From positions 1-64,000 of the forward strand of contig CALUSQ010000006.1 of the NCBI GenBank assembly GCA_944323475.1: a stretch of DNA of 64,000 nucleotides, read 5' to 3'. This stretch comes from Candidatus Gastranaerophilales bacterium. GTDB lineage: Bacteria; Cyanobacteriota; Vampirovibrionia; Gastranaerophilales; Gastranaerophilaceae. Position 1 is the stretch's first letter, and the number at the start of each line of letters is the position of its first letter. Positions 1-8,393 of this stretch are shown here, piece after piece. The notes beneath the pieces are model-generated. The model ran no database searches. It was not told the origin of the DNA and saw nothing but the letters and a program-made list of their open reading frames with translations. The position numbers were made by a program, and so were the translations under genes.

Positions 1-923
1 GCAACAATGCTGACACTTCATCCTCCGAAACAGAAGACGTAGGTGCAGGTGACCAAGGTATTATGTTCGGTTTTGCGTGTGATGAAACACCGGAACTTAT
101 GCCTTTACCAATCAGCTTAGCTCACAGATTAGCTTATAGATTAGCACAAGTTAGAAAAAACGGTTCTTTGGGATATCTCAGACCAGATGGTAAATCTCAA
201 GTAACTGTTGAATATGTAGACGGAAGACCTTCAAGAATCGATACTATCGTTCTTTCTACACAACATGATCCTGAAATAAACGGTGTTTCTGACAACAAAG
301 AAATTCAAGAAATAATAAGACATGATTTGATAGAAAAAGTTATCAAACCAGTTTTTGAAAACGATGCAATAAAACCAGATGAAAATACAAAATATTTAAT
401 CAACCCATCAGGTAGATTCGTAATAGGCGGACCTCAAGGTGATGCCGGTTTGACAGGTAGAAAAATCATCGTAGATACATATGGCGGATATTCTCGTCAT
501 GGCGGCGGTGCATTTTCTGGAAAAGATCCGACAAAAGTTGACCGTTCTGCAGCTTATGCAACAAGATATGTAGCTAAAAATATAGTAAAAGCAGGTCTTG
601 CTCAAAAATGTGAAGTAGAGCTTGGCTATGCAATCGGTGTTGCCGAACCTGTATCAATCATGGTTGATACATTTGGTACCGGCGTAATTTCAGATGATGA
701 AATTTCAGCACTTGTTAAGAAAAACTTTGACCTCAGACCAGCTGCAATCATCAAGCAATTCGATCTTAGAGGTTTGCCTGCTAAAAATGGCGGTAAATTC
801 TATCAATTGTTAGCTGCATACGGACACATGGGCCGTACTGATATTGATGTGCCTTGGGAAGCAACAGACAAAGCTGCTGCTTTAAAAGAACAAGCAGGTC
901 TTAGCTGCTGTGGTTGCAAGTAA
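1..923 (+). CDS. metK: S-adenosylmethionine synthase MetK (5' truncated)
   Basis: MetK makes S-adenosylmethionine from methionine and ATP in the cytoplasm. The frame is open from base 3, and the start codon lies before the window. The conserved [14 protein letters not shown] segment is encoded at about 45-86, and the glycine-rich GGGAFSGKD signature followed by [10 protein letters not shown] lies at about 505-555. The C-terminal three quarters of the protein is present. It ends in a short Cys-rich tail (SCCGCK), which is not part of the usual MetK core. A strong hairpin terminator follows at once, so this is the last gene of its transcript. Confidence 0.96.
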   Translation, partial: NNADTSSSETEDVGAGDQGIMFGFACDETPELMPLPISLAHRLAYRLAQVRKNGSLGYLRPDGKSQVTVEYVDGRPSRIDTIVLSTQHDPEINGVSDNKEIQEIIRHDLIEKVIKPVFENDAIKPDENTKYLINPSGRFVIGGPQGDAGLTGRKIIVDTYGGYSRHGGGAFSGKDPTKVDRSAAYATRYVAKNIVKAGLAQKCEVELGYAIGVAEPVSIMVDTFGTGVISDDEISALVKKNFDLRPAAIIKQFDLRGLPAKNGGKFYQLLAAYGHMGRTDIDVPWEATDKAAALKEQAGLSCCGCK

Positions 924-962
924 TAAATAATTTATTTTGCAATAAAAATTGTAAAACATATA

Positions 963-999
963 AAACAGGTTATTTTTTCAAATAACCTGTTTTTTTTTA
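963..999 (+). terminator. Rho-independent terminator of metK
   Basis: A 12-bp inverted repeat (arms 963-974 and 981-992) closes a short T-rich loop and runs into a T tract. It lies 40 nt after the metK stop codon. Confidence 0.9.
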
Positions 1000-1025
1000 A
1001 AAAAATTTATAAATATCTTCAATTT

Positions 1026-1055
1026 TTTGGAAAAATCCCACAAAAATGATAGAAT
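1026..1055 (+). promoter_or_regulatory. Candidate promoter of ilvB
   Basis: TTTGGA (1026-1031) and TAGAAT (1050-1055) are separated by 18 bp, just after the metK terminator and 40 bp before the chosen ilvB start. This was assigned by eye only. Confidence 0.45.
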
Positions 1056-1095
1056 AGTTTATCAAAAGGTCTATTTTTGGAGAAAAATATATAAA

Positions 1096-2823
1096 ATGAC
1101 AACACAAACTGACACAAAAAAACTAACCGGAGCACAAATATTTTTAGAATGCCTAAAACGAGAAGGCGTAGAAGAAATATTTGGCTACCCAGGTGGTGTA
1201 ATTTTATCTATATATGAAGCATTATACAACTGTGACTTTATAAAACATTATTTGGTAAGACATGAACAAGCAGCTATCCATGCTGCAGAAGGTTACTCAA
1301 GAATAACAGGAAAACCGGGAGTAGCCCTTGTAACCTCAGGTCCAGGAGCTACCAATGCAATAACAGGAATAGCAAATGCCTATTATGACGGATATCCCTT
1401 GATAGTATTTACAGGTCAGGTTGGCGTTAATCAAATAGGAAATGATGCTTTTCAAGAAGCAGATATTATTGGAATCACCCGTCCATGCTGTAAACACAAT
1501 TATCTTGTGAAAGATGTAAAAGACCTTTCAAGAATAATAAAAGAAGCATTTCATATTGCAACAACAGGGAAACCGGGGCCTGTGGTAATTGACATGCCAA
1601 AAGATATTTTGAGTGCTTCTACAGAATTTGTCTGGCCTTCAGAAATAAAACTGCCGGGGTATAGTCCAAACTATAACGGACACCCAAAACAAGTTTCAAA
1701 AGCACTTGAACTGCTTTGTGATGCTGAAAGACCCGTTATTTTGGCAGGTGGCGGAATTGTTGCTTCTGATGCGGTATCAGAACTTAAACAGCTTGCAGAA
1801 AAACTTCACGTCCCTGTTACAAATACTCTTATGGGCAAAGGCGTTTTCCCTGAAACTGACCCGAAATCACTTGGTATGCTAGGAATGCATGGGAATTTCT
1901 GGGCAAATTTTGCAGTTACAAATTGTGATGTCTTGTTTGCAATAGGTACAAGATTTAATGATAGAATCACAGGATGTTTGAAACGTTTTGCAAAAGATGC
2001 ACAAATAATACACGTTGATATTGACCCATGTTCTATCAACAAAAACGTTAAAATAGACATACCAATTATTGGTGATGCTAAAAATGTAATGACATCAATG
2101 CTGGATGAGTTTAATGCAAACAACTATGAAATAAATTATGAAGTTAAACAATCTTGGCTTGAACAAATAAATGATTGGAAAAAGAAAAAACCAAATCTGG
2201 AACAACCTACTGACAAATTAAGTGCGGTAACAGTAATACAAAAATTGTATGAATATACAAAAGACCTTGACCCTATAATTACAACAGAAGTAGGTCAACA
2301 CCAAATGTGGGCAGCACAGCTTTGTAAAATGGACAGACCAAGAAGATTTATAACATCCGGCGGTTTAGGGACAATGGGGTTTGGTTTTCCTGCTGCAATG
2401 GGTGCATCTATTGGTTGTAAAGACAGACCTGTTATTAACATCGCAGGTGATGGAAGTATTCAAATGAATATTCAAGAGCTTGCTACTTGTGTTGAATACA
2501 ACATACCAGTAATTAACATAATTATAAACAACGGTTATCTCGGAATGGTAAGACAGTGGCAGGAAAAACTTTATAACAAACACTATTCACAAACAAAAAT
2601 CTCAGGACCGGATTTTGTTAAAGTAGCTGAAGCTTATGGCGCTGTAGGATTTAGAGTAACAAAAGAAGAAGAAATCATTCCGGTACTAAAAGAAGCTCTT
2701 GAATGCAAAAGACCTGTATTTATAGACTTTGTTGTAGAAGAGTGCGAAATGGTTTATCCTTGGGTACTGGCAGGAAATCCATTGAACAAGGTTCTTTTGT
2801 CAAATGACTGTCCAATAAATTAA
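1096..2823 (+). CDS. ilvB: Acetolactate synthase large subunit
   Basis: This is the catalytic subunit of acetohydroxyacid synthase (ThDP, FAD, Mg), the first step of valine, leucine and isoleucine synthesis. The frame is open from 1027, but I choose the ATG at 1096. GGAGA lies 12 nt before it, and the protein then begins with the normal TGAQIFLECLKREGVEEIFG block, giving 575 residues, the usual family length. The catalytic Glu is about residue 57 in RHEQAAIHAAEGY. The SGPGATNAITGIANAY block follows, and the ThDP-binding GDGS...NN motif spans about residues 451-480. ilvN follows after 16 nt, so the two subunits are co-expressed. Other ThDP enzymes are unlikely because the small subunit is adjacent. 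Confidence 0.96.
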   Translation: MTTQTDTKKLTGAQIFLECLKREGVEEIFGYPGGVILSIYEALYNCDFIKHYLVRHEQAAIHAAEGYSRITGKPGVALVTSGPGATNAITGIANAYYDGYPLIVFTGQVGVNQIGNDAFQEADIIGITRPCCKHNYLVKDVKDLSRIIKEAFHIATTGKPGPVVIDMPKDILSASTEFVWPSEIKLPGYSPNYNGHPKQVSKALELLCDAERPVILAGGGIVASDAVSELKQLAEKLHVPVTNTLMGKGVFPETDPKSLGMLGMHGNFWANFAVTNCDVLFAIGTRFNDRITGCLKRFAKDAQIIHVDIDPCSINKNVKIDIPIIGDAKNVMTSMLDEFNANNYEINYEVKQSWLEQINDWKKKKPNLEQPTDKLSAVTVIQKLYEYTKDLDPIITTEVGQHQMWAAQLCKMDRPRRFITSGGLGTMGFGFPAAMGASIGCKDRPVINIAGDGSIQMNIQELATCVEYNIPVINIIINNGYLGMVRQWQEKLYNKHYSQTKISGPDFVKVAEAYGAVGFRVTKEEEIIPVLKEALECKRPVFIDFVVEECEMVYPWVLAGNPLNKVLLSNDCPIN

Positions 2824-2839
2824 GTAATAGGTAATAACA

Positions 2840-3355
2840 ATGCAAAATAAAAATCATGTAATATCGGTATTGGTAAAAGATGAAGCGGGTATAGTTTCAC
2901 GCGTAAGTGGATTATTCTCAGGCAGAGGCTACAGTATAGAAAGTATAACTGCCGCTCAAACAAGTGAAAAAGGTTATGCAAGAATTACAATAGAAACCTC
3001 CGGTGGTGATGCCGATGTTATTGAACAAATTACCAAACAACTCAACAGACTTATTCCTGTGTTAAAAGTAGTAGACCTTGCAGATGTTGAGTCTATTGAA
3101 AGAGAATTGATACTTTGTAAAGTCATTGCAAAAGATGAAGATCGTTCAGAAATTTTAAGAATTGCAGAGATATTTAATGCAAAAATTATTGATGTAACTC
3201 CAAGAACATATACTCTTCAAGCACTTGGCGATGAAAGACAAATTCGTTCACTTATTGAACTTTTAAAACCTATAGGTATCAGAGAATTGGTTCGTTCAGG
3301 CAAAGTAGGTATCACTCGTGCAAACCAATTTAGCACACCTAAAAACATAGACTAA
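2840..3355 (+). CDS. ilvN: Acetolactate synthase small (regulatory) subunit
   Basis: IlvN binds IlvB, activates it and confers feedback inhibition by branched-chain amino acids. The 171 residues match the family. An N-terminal ACT domain (about 5-78; SVLVKDEAGIVSRVSGLFSGRGYSIES) is followed by the C-terminal domain with RELILCKV and the RTYTLQALG segment. The ribosome site is weak (AGGT about 10 nt upstream), and translation probably follows from ilvB, which ends 16 nt earlier. The next gene (DUF4127) starts 12 nt downstream on the same strand. Confidence 0.96.
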   Translation: MQNKNHVISVLVKDEAGIVSRVSGLFSGRGYSIESITAAQTSEKGYARITIETSGGDADVIEQITKQLNRLIPVLKVVDLADVESIERELILCKVIAKDEDRSEILRIAEIFNAKIIDVTPRTYTLQALGDERQIRSLIELLKPIGIRELVRSGKVGITRANQFSTPKNID

Positions 3356-3367
3356 AAACAAATCATT

Positions 3368-4765
3368 ATGACAGAAGAAAAAAAAATTGCATTTATTCCG
3401 ATAGACAACAGACCTGTCTGTTATACTCTTGCAGAACAAATTGCTGATATAGATGAAAACATTCAATTGCTAATCCCACCAAGAGAAATGCTCGGGAATT
3501 TACAAAAAACAGCTGATATAGCAGGTATTATTAACTGGTTAAAAAATATTCCAAATCCAAACAGCATAATTGTATCTTTAGATACAGTAGCTTACGGTGG
3601 ATTGATACCATCAAGAAGATCTAAAGATTCTTTTGAAACAATAAAAAAACGCATGGAAGAATTTAAAAAAATTCTTTCCTTAAAAAATACCAAAGTTTAT
3701 GCATTCTCAAGTATCATGAGAATATCTAACAACAATGTAAACGAAGAAGAAAAAGAATATTGGAACTTATACGGCAAAAAAATTTTCGAATACTCTTTTG
3801 AATCACATAAAAAAGCACCTGAAAAAGTTTCATCAACTGAAATTCCAAACGAGATACTCCAAGATTATCTTCTAACAAGAAAAAGAAATTTTGAAATAAA
3901 TAAACTATATCTAAAATGGGCGCAAGAAGGCTTCTTTTCAACACTTGTTTTTTCAAAAGATGACTGTGCACAATATGGTTTTAATGTTGCAGAAGCCCAA
4001 GCTCTGGAGTCAGAAATAAAAACAAAAAATATTAATGCTTTGATAAAAACAGGCGCAGATGAAATACCACTAAGCCTTTTAACAAGAGCCTTGACAGACT
4101 CAAACACCATAAAAATTGCACCTGTTTTCACTGAGCCAAGTTTTGTAGATAAAATATCAAAATATGAAGATATTTCAGTGATAGATTCCGTTAAAGGACA
4201 AATCGAACTAGCAGGATGTACGGTTACAGATAGAGATAATGCGGATGTAATACTTTTAATAAACAATTTTAAAGAAGAACAAGGTGAACTTGTTATGGGT
4301 GTAGACGTAGAAGGGTTCAACGGCACACTTAAACTACCCCAAAAACCTTTTTTGATAGCTGATATCAGAAATGCCAACGGAGCAGATAACAATTTTGTAG
4401 AAAAACTTTTACAAATTCCGGTAAACTGGGAAAATTTTCTAGGCTATGCTGCTTGGAATACCACTGGCAATACACTTGGAAGCGGGATTTGTTGTGCAAT
4501 TGTAAAACTGCTATCACAAAATTTAAATATAAATGCTTTTAAAAAAGTCCAAACAATCAGATTTTTAGATGATTGGGCTTACCAAGCAAATGTTCGTAAA
4601 AAACTGAAATCATATTTGACTGAAATATCTGTTGAAGAATTAAAAAAACAAATTAAAATATTTGAAAAAACTATTCAAAATTATCTACAATATTATCCCC
4701 AAAATATAAACTATTCATATCCGTGGAATCGCTTTTTTGAAATTGAAATAAGCATAGAAGAATAA
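3368..4765 (+). CDS. DUF4127 family protein
   Basis: The N terminus (IAFIPIDNRPVCYTLAEQIA, then LLIPPREMLGN and SLDTVAYGGLIPSR) is the pattern I associate with DUF4127, a family of uncharacterised proteins of about 500 residues. This copy has 465. No signal peptide or membrane segment is visible. A central Asp/Asn-rich stretch near residue 330 (ADIRNANGADN) and an AAWNTTGNTLGSG block near 358-370 look like conserved active-site-type loops, but the reaction is unknown to me. It starts 12 nt after ilvN with no obvious ribosome site, so it is probably the third gene of the ilvBN transcript. Whether it has anything to do with branched-chain amino acids cannot be read from the sequence. Confidence 0.8.
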   Translation: MTEEKKIAFIPIDNRPVCYTLAEQIADIDENIQLLIPPREMLGNLQKTADIAGIINWLKNIPNPNSIIVSLDTVAYGGLIPSRRSKDSFETIKKRMEEFKKILSLKNTKVYAFSSIMRISNNNVNEEEKEYWNLYGKKIFEYSFESHKKAPEKVSSTEIPNEILQDYLLTRKRNFEINKLYLKWAQEGFFSTLVFSKDDCAQYGFNVAEAQALESEIKTKNINALIKTGADEIPLSLLTRALTDSNTIKIAPVFTEPSFVDKISKYEDISVIDSVKGQIELAGCTVTDRDNADVILLINNFKEEQGELVMGVDVEGFNGTLKLPQKPFLIADIRNANGADNNFVEKLLQIPVNWENFLGYAAWNTTGNTLGSGICCAIVKLLSQNLNINAFKKVQTIRFLDDWAYQANVRKKLKSYLTEISVEELKKQIKIFEKTIQNYLQYYPQNINYSYPWNRFFEIEISIEE

Positions 4766-4886
4766 CATGTTTCAGATTGTAACAATTATAACTTTTTTTT
4801 AATATTTTAAGCAACAAAATATATTGAGAATTATTATTATACATATAAAATCAGACTTTATCAAAATAATTCATAAGGAGAAAAAA

Positions 4887-5315
4887 ATGGCTATTAGTGC
4901 AATTGGTCTTAGAAATTCTGCAGATTGCTGCAAACCATCAAAAAATCACGCAGTATCATTTGCAAAAAATGAAGAAAACAGTACAAACAACAAAAAAACA
5001 AAAACTATCGCATTGGTAGGTGGTCTTGTTGCACTTGCAGGTCTTGCAACTGCAGCTTATATTTTTAGAGGAAAAATTGCAGATACAAAAATTTATAAAA
5101 CAGTAGAAAAAGCTGGTCAACAATTTGTTGAAAAAACAAAAGACTTGGGTGCTCAGTCTTTAGAAAAATTAAAAGAATTCAAAGATATGACTGCTCAAAA
5201 AGCTGCCGATTTAAAAACAAAATTAAAACCTGAAGCAGCTAAAGTTTGGGAAAATATTACAGAACAAGCTAACAAACTTTATGAACAAATGAAAAATACT
5301 GTTTCTAAAAAATAA
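4887..5315 (+). CDS. Small single-pass membrane protein with long amphipathic helix
   Basis: I do not recognise a named family. The ATG at 4887 follows AAGGAG closely, although the frame is open from 4824. The 142-residue product has a short polar N terminus containing CC and VSFAKNE (about residues 24-30). One membrane helix follows at about residues 40-60 (ALVGGLVALAGLATAAYIF). A lysine- and alanine-rich region to the end resembles YtxH or apolipoprotein-like amphipathic helices. This would place a helical tail next to the membrane. The N-terminal SFAK resembles motifs in other small proteins of this window (see findings). A hairpin follows at 5340. Confidence 0.75.
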   Translation: MAISAIGLRNSADCCKPSKNHAVSFAKNEENSTNNKKTKTIALVGGLVALAGLATAAYIFRGKIADTKIYKTVEKAGQQFVEKTKDLGAQSLEKLKEFKDMTAQKAADLKTKLKPEAAKVWENITEQANKLYEQMKNTVSKK

Positions 5316-5339
5316 GATATAAATAAAACAATAAACATA

Positions 5340-5371
5340 GTGCAGGCTGATTTGATTTAGCCTGCACTTGT
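5340..5371 (+). terminator. Hairpin, probable terminator
   Basis: Nine-bp arms at 5340-5348 and 5359-5367 close a 10-nt loop. The following T tract is poor (TTGTTAT), so termination may be weak. It sits between the small membrane protein and the predicted leaderless promoter of bioB. Confidence 0.6.
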
Positions 5372-5373
5372 TA

Positions 5374-5379
5374 TATGAT
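5374..5379 (+). promoter_or_regulatory. -10 element predicting a leaderless bioB mRNA
   Basis: TATGAT ends 6 nt before the bioB ATG (5386). There is no Shine-Dalgarno, and the upstream hairpin leaves no room for a longer leader. Confidence 0.5.
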
Positions 5380-5385
5380 TATATT

Positions 5386-6315
5386 ATGAATAAAAATGAA
5401 TTATTAAACTTATACAATTCAGATTTAGATAGCCTTTTAGAACTATCTTCAAAATACATAAAAAAAGACATTGAATTTTGTTCTATCATAAATGCCAGAA
5501 ATGGTAAGTGCTCTCAAAACTGTAAATATTGTGCACAAAGTTCGCACTACAATACTGATATAGATTCTTTTCCTTTAGTTGAAATAGAAACTGTAAAAAA
5601 TGCAGCATTTGATGCAATAAAAAACGGTGCCTCTCGTTTTGCTATCGTAACATCAGGGAAAACACCTGATGAAAGCGACTTTGATAAAATGCTTGAAATG
5701 ATTAAAGAGATGAACAAAATAAAAGATATCAAAAGTTGTGCCTCAATTGGTATATTAAACGAAGAACAAGCAAAAAAATTGGCGCAAGCAGGGCTAAAAC
5801 GTTTTCATCACAACATTAACACAGCAGGTTCTTATTATCCCAGTGTCTGCACAACTCACAGCTTCGAGGATAGAATCAATACCTGCAAACTTGTTAAAAA
5901 ATATGGTATGGAACTTTGTTGCGGAGTAATTTTAGGTATGGGAGAATCTGTTGAACAAAGAGTAGAAATGGCAATGACCTTAGCAGAGATACAACCTGAT
6001 TCAATACCAATAAATATTCTCATGCCTGTAAAAAATACGCCTTTTGAAAGCTATATTGATAAAATTGATGAAGAAAATATTTTAAGAACCCTTGCTATAT
6101 TCAAAATAGCAAATCCAAATGCAATCTTGCGTTTTTGCGGGGGCAGAATGAGATTGAGTGTCGAAAGTCAAATAAAAGCAATAAAATCTTGTGTAGATGG
6201 TTTGATGATAGGCAATTATTTGACCAAAACAGGCAGAAACCCTCAAGAAGATATCGAAATGGTAAAAGAAGCAGGAAAAAATATATTATGTATGAATTTA
6301 TCAAAGGCAAACTAG
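5386..6315 (+). CDS. bioB: Biotin synthase
   Basis: BioB is a radical-SAM enzyme that inserts sulfur into dethiobiotin. The cluster motif CxxxCxxC is at C42, C46 and C49 (NGKCSQNCKYCAQSSHYN). Further typical blocks are the CASIG and HHNINTA segments and the conserved FCGGRMR near the C terminus. I use the ATG at 5386. The in-frame TTG at 5368 lies inside a hairpin arm and has no support. The protein has 309 residues, slightly short for the family. Its last 28 nt overlap the start of ruvA. bioG and bioC are 38 kb away in this window, and bioF, bioA and bioD are not present. Confidence 0.95.
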   Translation: MNKNELLNLYNSDLDSLLELSSKYIKKDIEFCSIINARNGKCSQNCKYCAQSSHYNTDIDSFPLVEIETVKNAAFDAIKNGASRFAIVTSGKTPDESDFDKMLEMIKEMNKIKDIKSCASIGILNEEQAKKLAQAGLKRFHHNINTAGSYYPSVCTTHSFEDRINTCKLVKKYGMELCCGVILGMGESVEQRVEMAMTLAEIQPDSIPINILMPVKNTPFESYIDKIDEENILRTLAIFKIANPNAILRFCGGRMRLSVESQIKAIKSCVDGLMIGNYLTKTGRNPQEDIEMVKEAGKNILCMNLSKAN

Positions 6316-6920
6316 TTTCCAAAATAACTTCAAGCACAAAAGGTGCATCTTTTGTTGTTGAAAATAACGGTATAGGCTATCTTGTTAATACAACATCAAG
6401 AAATATTGCCATAGCCGGTGAAGAAGGTTCAGACATAAAGGTCTACACTACTCTTATTCATAGAGAAGATGCAATGCTTTTGTGTGGTTTTTTAAACAGA
6501 GAAGACAGAGATATATTTAATATCCTTATGACGGTTTCCGGCGTAGGAATGAAAGTAGCTCTAGTTTTGCTAGATGAATTTTCAGGATACGATTTAATTT
6601 CTGCTGTTATAAGAGGTGATTTTAAAGAACTTTCAAGAGCAAAAGGTGTCGGGCCAAAGCTTGCTCAAAAAATTATACTTGAATTAAAAGACAAGTTAAT
6701 AAATTGGCAAAAATCTGCACCTGTTGATATATCTGATATTTCGGAAGAAAAAGATTTTTCTGATGAATCTTTAACAGAAGTACAAGCAGTCCTTTTGTCT
6801 TTGGGTTATTCAATTCAAGAAGCAAAAAATGCAATAAAAGCATCCTGCAAAACTGTTTCAAAAAAAGATTCCGCAGAAGAAATTTTAAAAGAAGCTTTAA
6901 GCTACCTTGCAAGAGAATAA
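6288..6920 (+). CDS. ruvA: Holliday junction branch migration protein RuvA
   Basis: RuvA binds four-way junctions and loads the RuvB motor during recombination repair. The 210-residue product starts with MYEFIKGKLVSK and has the N-terminal OB fold (1-62). The two helix-hairpin-helix motifs follow (about 71-130; VSGVGMKVAL and AKGVGPKLAQKIILELKDK). The small C-terminal RuvB-binding domain (about 160-210) ends in AEEILKEALSYLA. The start at 6288 is supported by AGGA 12 nt upstream and by homology. It lies 28 nt inside bioB, so translation is probably coupled. The pairing with bioB looks like chance operon packing. Confidence 0.95.
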   Translation: MYEFIKGKLVSKITSSTKGASFVVENNGIGYLVNTTSRNIAIAGEEGSDIKVYTTLIHREDAMLLCGFLNREDRDIFNILMTVSGVGMKVALVLLDEFSGYDLISAVIRGDFKELSRAKGVGPKLAQKIILELKDKLINWQKSAPVDISDISEEKDFSDESLTEVQAVLLSLGYSIQEAKNAIKASCKTVSKKDSAEEILKEALSYLARE

Positions 6921-6923
6921 AAA

Positions 6924-8381
6924 TTAATTAAAAACTTTTCTTGCTTCTTCTCTATCATCAAAATGAATTGTTTCATTTTTTAAAATTTGGTAATCTTCAT
7001 GTCCTTTGCCTGCAAGTACCACCACATCATTTGGTTTTGCTATATTTTTTAACATTTTGATTGCAGTTCTTCTGTCAGGTTCTACATAAACTTTTTGAGT
7101 GTTTACAGATTTTATACCTGCCAAAATATCAGATATAATCAATTGCGGATCTTCACTTCTTGGATTATCAGAAGTAACAACAACTATATCAGCATTTTCA
7201 TCTGCAATTTTCCCCATTTTAGGACGTTTTGTAGCATCTCTGTCACCACCGCAACCAAACATACAAACCAGATTGCTGTCATTTGGTGTAAGTTCTCTTG
7301 CTGCTTTTAAAACATTTTCTAACCCATCAGGTGTATGTGCGTAGTCAACAATAACTAAAGGCTGCTTGTTCACAATCTCAAATCTTCCGTCTACACTTCT
7401 TGTTTCTTCCAAAGCCTTTATACAAATATCTGCATCAAAACCCATAGCTATTCCAGCGCACAATGCAGCCAAAGCATTGTAAACACTAAACATACCGTTC
7501 ATTTGCAAATTAACTTTGTATTCATCATTATGGATTTTGCAGGTAAATTTTGCACCATGGATAGAAAAATCTATCTCTGATGCCGTTATATCAGCATCAT
7601 TTTTTATACCGTAAGTATAAATTTTCACACCTTGCTGGATAACTGATTTAAATCTTTCTGCATACTCATCATCATTGTTTATTACAGCAAAACCACCTGA
7701 TTTAAGTCCTTTAAACAATATAGCCTTTGCTTCAAAATAATTGTTCATTGTAATATGATAATCCAAATGGTCTTGTGTCAAATTCGTGAACACAGCTCCA
7801 TTAAAATCACAACCTCCAACTCTATTTTGTTCCAAAGCATGAGAGCTAACTTCCATAGCTACATAGTCTATACCCTGTTTTAAAATCATATCAAGAGTTT
7901 TTTGAAGTTCCGGAGCCTGAGGGGTAGTATGTTTGGCATCATGGTATGAATCTTTTCCTGAAAGCTTGTACCCCAACGTACCAATAAGTGCGCACTTGTG
8001 TTTTGCGTCTTCAACTATTCTTTGTATAAGGTGAGTAACTGTTGTTTTTCCGTTAGTACCTGTAACACCTATAAGATTAAGTTTTTTTGAAGGATAATTA
8101 TAAAATTCAGCAGCAATGTCTGCAATTTGATGGCGAGTAGATTTTACTATCACCTGAGGAAGTTTAAAAGGCATTTCTTTTTCACAAAAAAGTGCAGCTG
8201 CACCGTTTTCTACGGCCATTTGAGCATAATCATGCCCATCAGAATATTCTCCCTTAAGACAAACAAATATATTTCCTTTTTCTATGGTCTTAGAGTTATA
8301 TGAAAGACCTGTAATTTCAACGTCTTTATCATTTACAATTTTTTCTATTTTTACATTTTTAATGAGTTCGCTTAATTTCAT
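6924..8381 (-). CDS. murE: UDP-MurNAc-tripeptide synthetase MurE
   Basis: MurE adds the third residue of the peptidoglycan stem peptide in the cytoplasm. The ATP loop GVTGTNGKTTVTHL is near residue 105, and the Mur ligase central and C-terminal domains are complete at 485 residues. The DNPRSEDP motif near residue 405 is the specificity signature for meso-diaminopimelate, so the wall is of the Gram-negative type. It starts 12 nt after the end of the penicillin-binding protein gene, with AAGGA upstream, so the two form a fragment of a division and cell wall cluster. It converges with ruvA with only 3 nt between stop codons. Confidence 0.96.
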   Translation of the reverse strand: MKLSELIKNVKIEKIVNDKDVEITGLSYNSKTIEKGNIFVCLKGEYSDGHDYAQMAVENGAAALFCEKEMPFKLPQVIVKSTRHQIADIAAEFYNYPSKKLNLIGVTGTNGKTTVTHLIQRIVEDAKHKCALIGTLGYKLSGKDSYHDAKHTTPQAPELQKTLDMILKQGIDYVAMEVSSHALEQNRVGGCDFNGAVFTNLTQDHLDYHITMNNYFEAKAILFKGLKSGGFAVINNDDEYAERFKSVIQQGVKIYTYGIKNDADITASEIDFSIHGAKFTCKIHNDEYKVNLQMNGMFSVYNALAALCAGIAMGFDADICIKALEETRSVDGRFEIVNKQPLVIVDYAHTPDGLENVLKAARELTPNDSNLVCMFGCGGDRDATKRPKMGKIADENADIVVVTSDNPRSEDPQLIISDILAGIKSVNTQKVYVEPDRRTAIKMLKNIAKPNDVVVLAGKGHEDYQILKNETIHFDDREEARKVFN

Positions 8382-8393
8382 ATATGTTATCCT

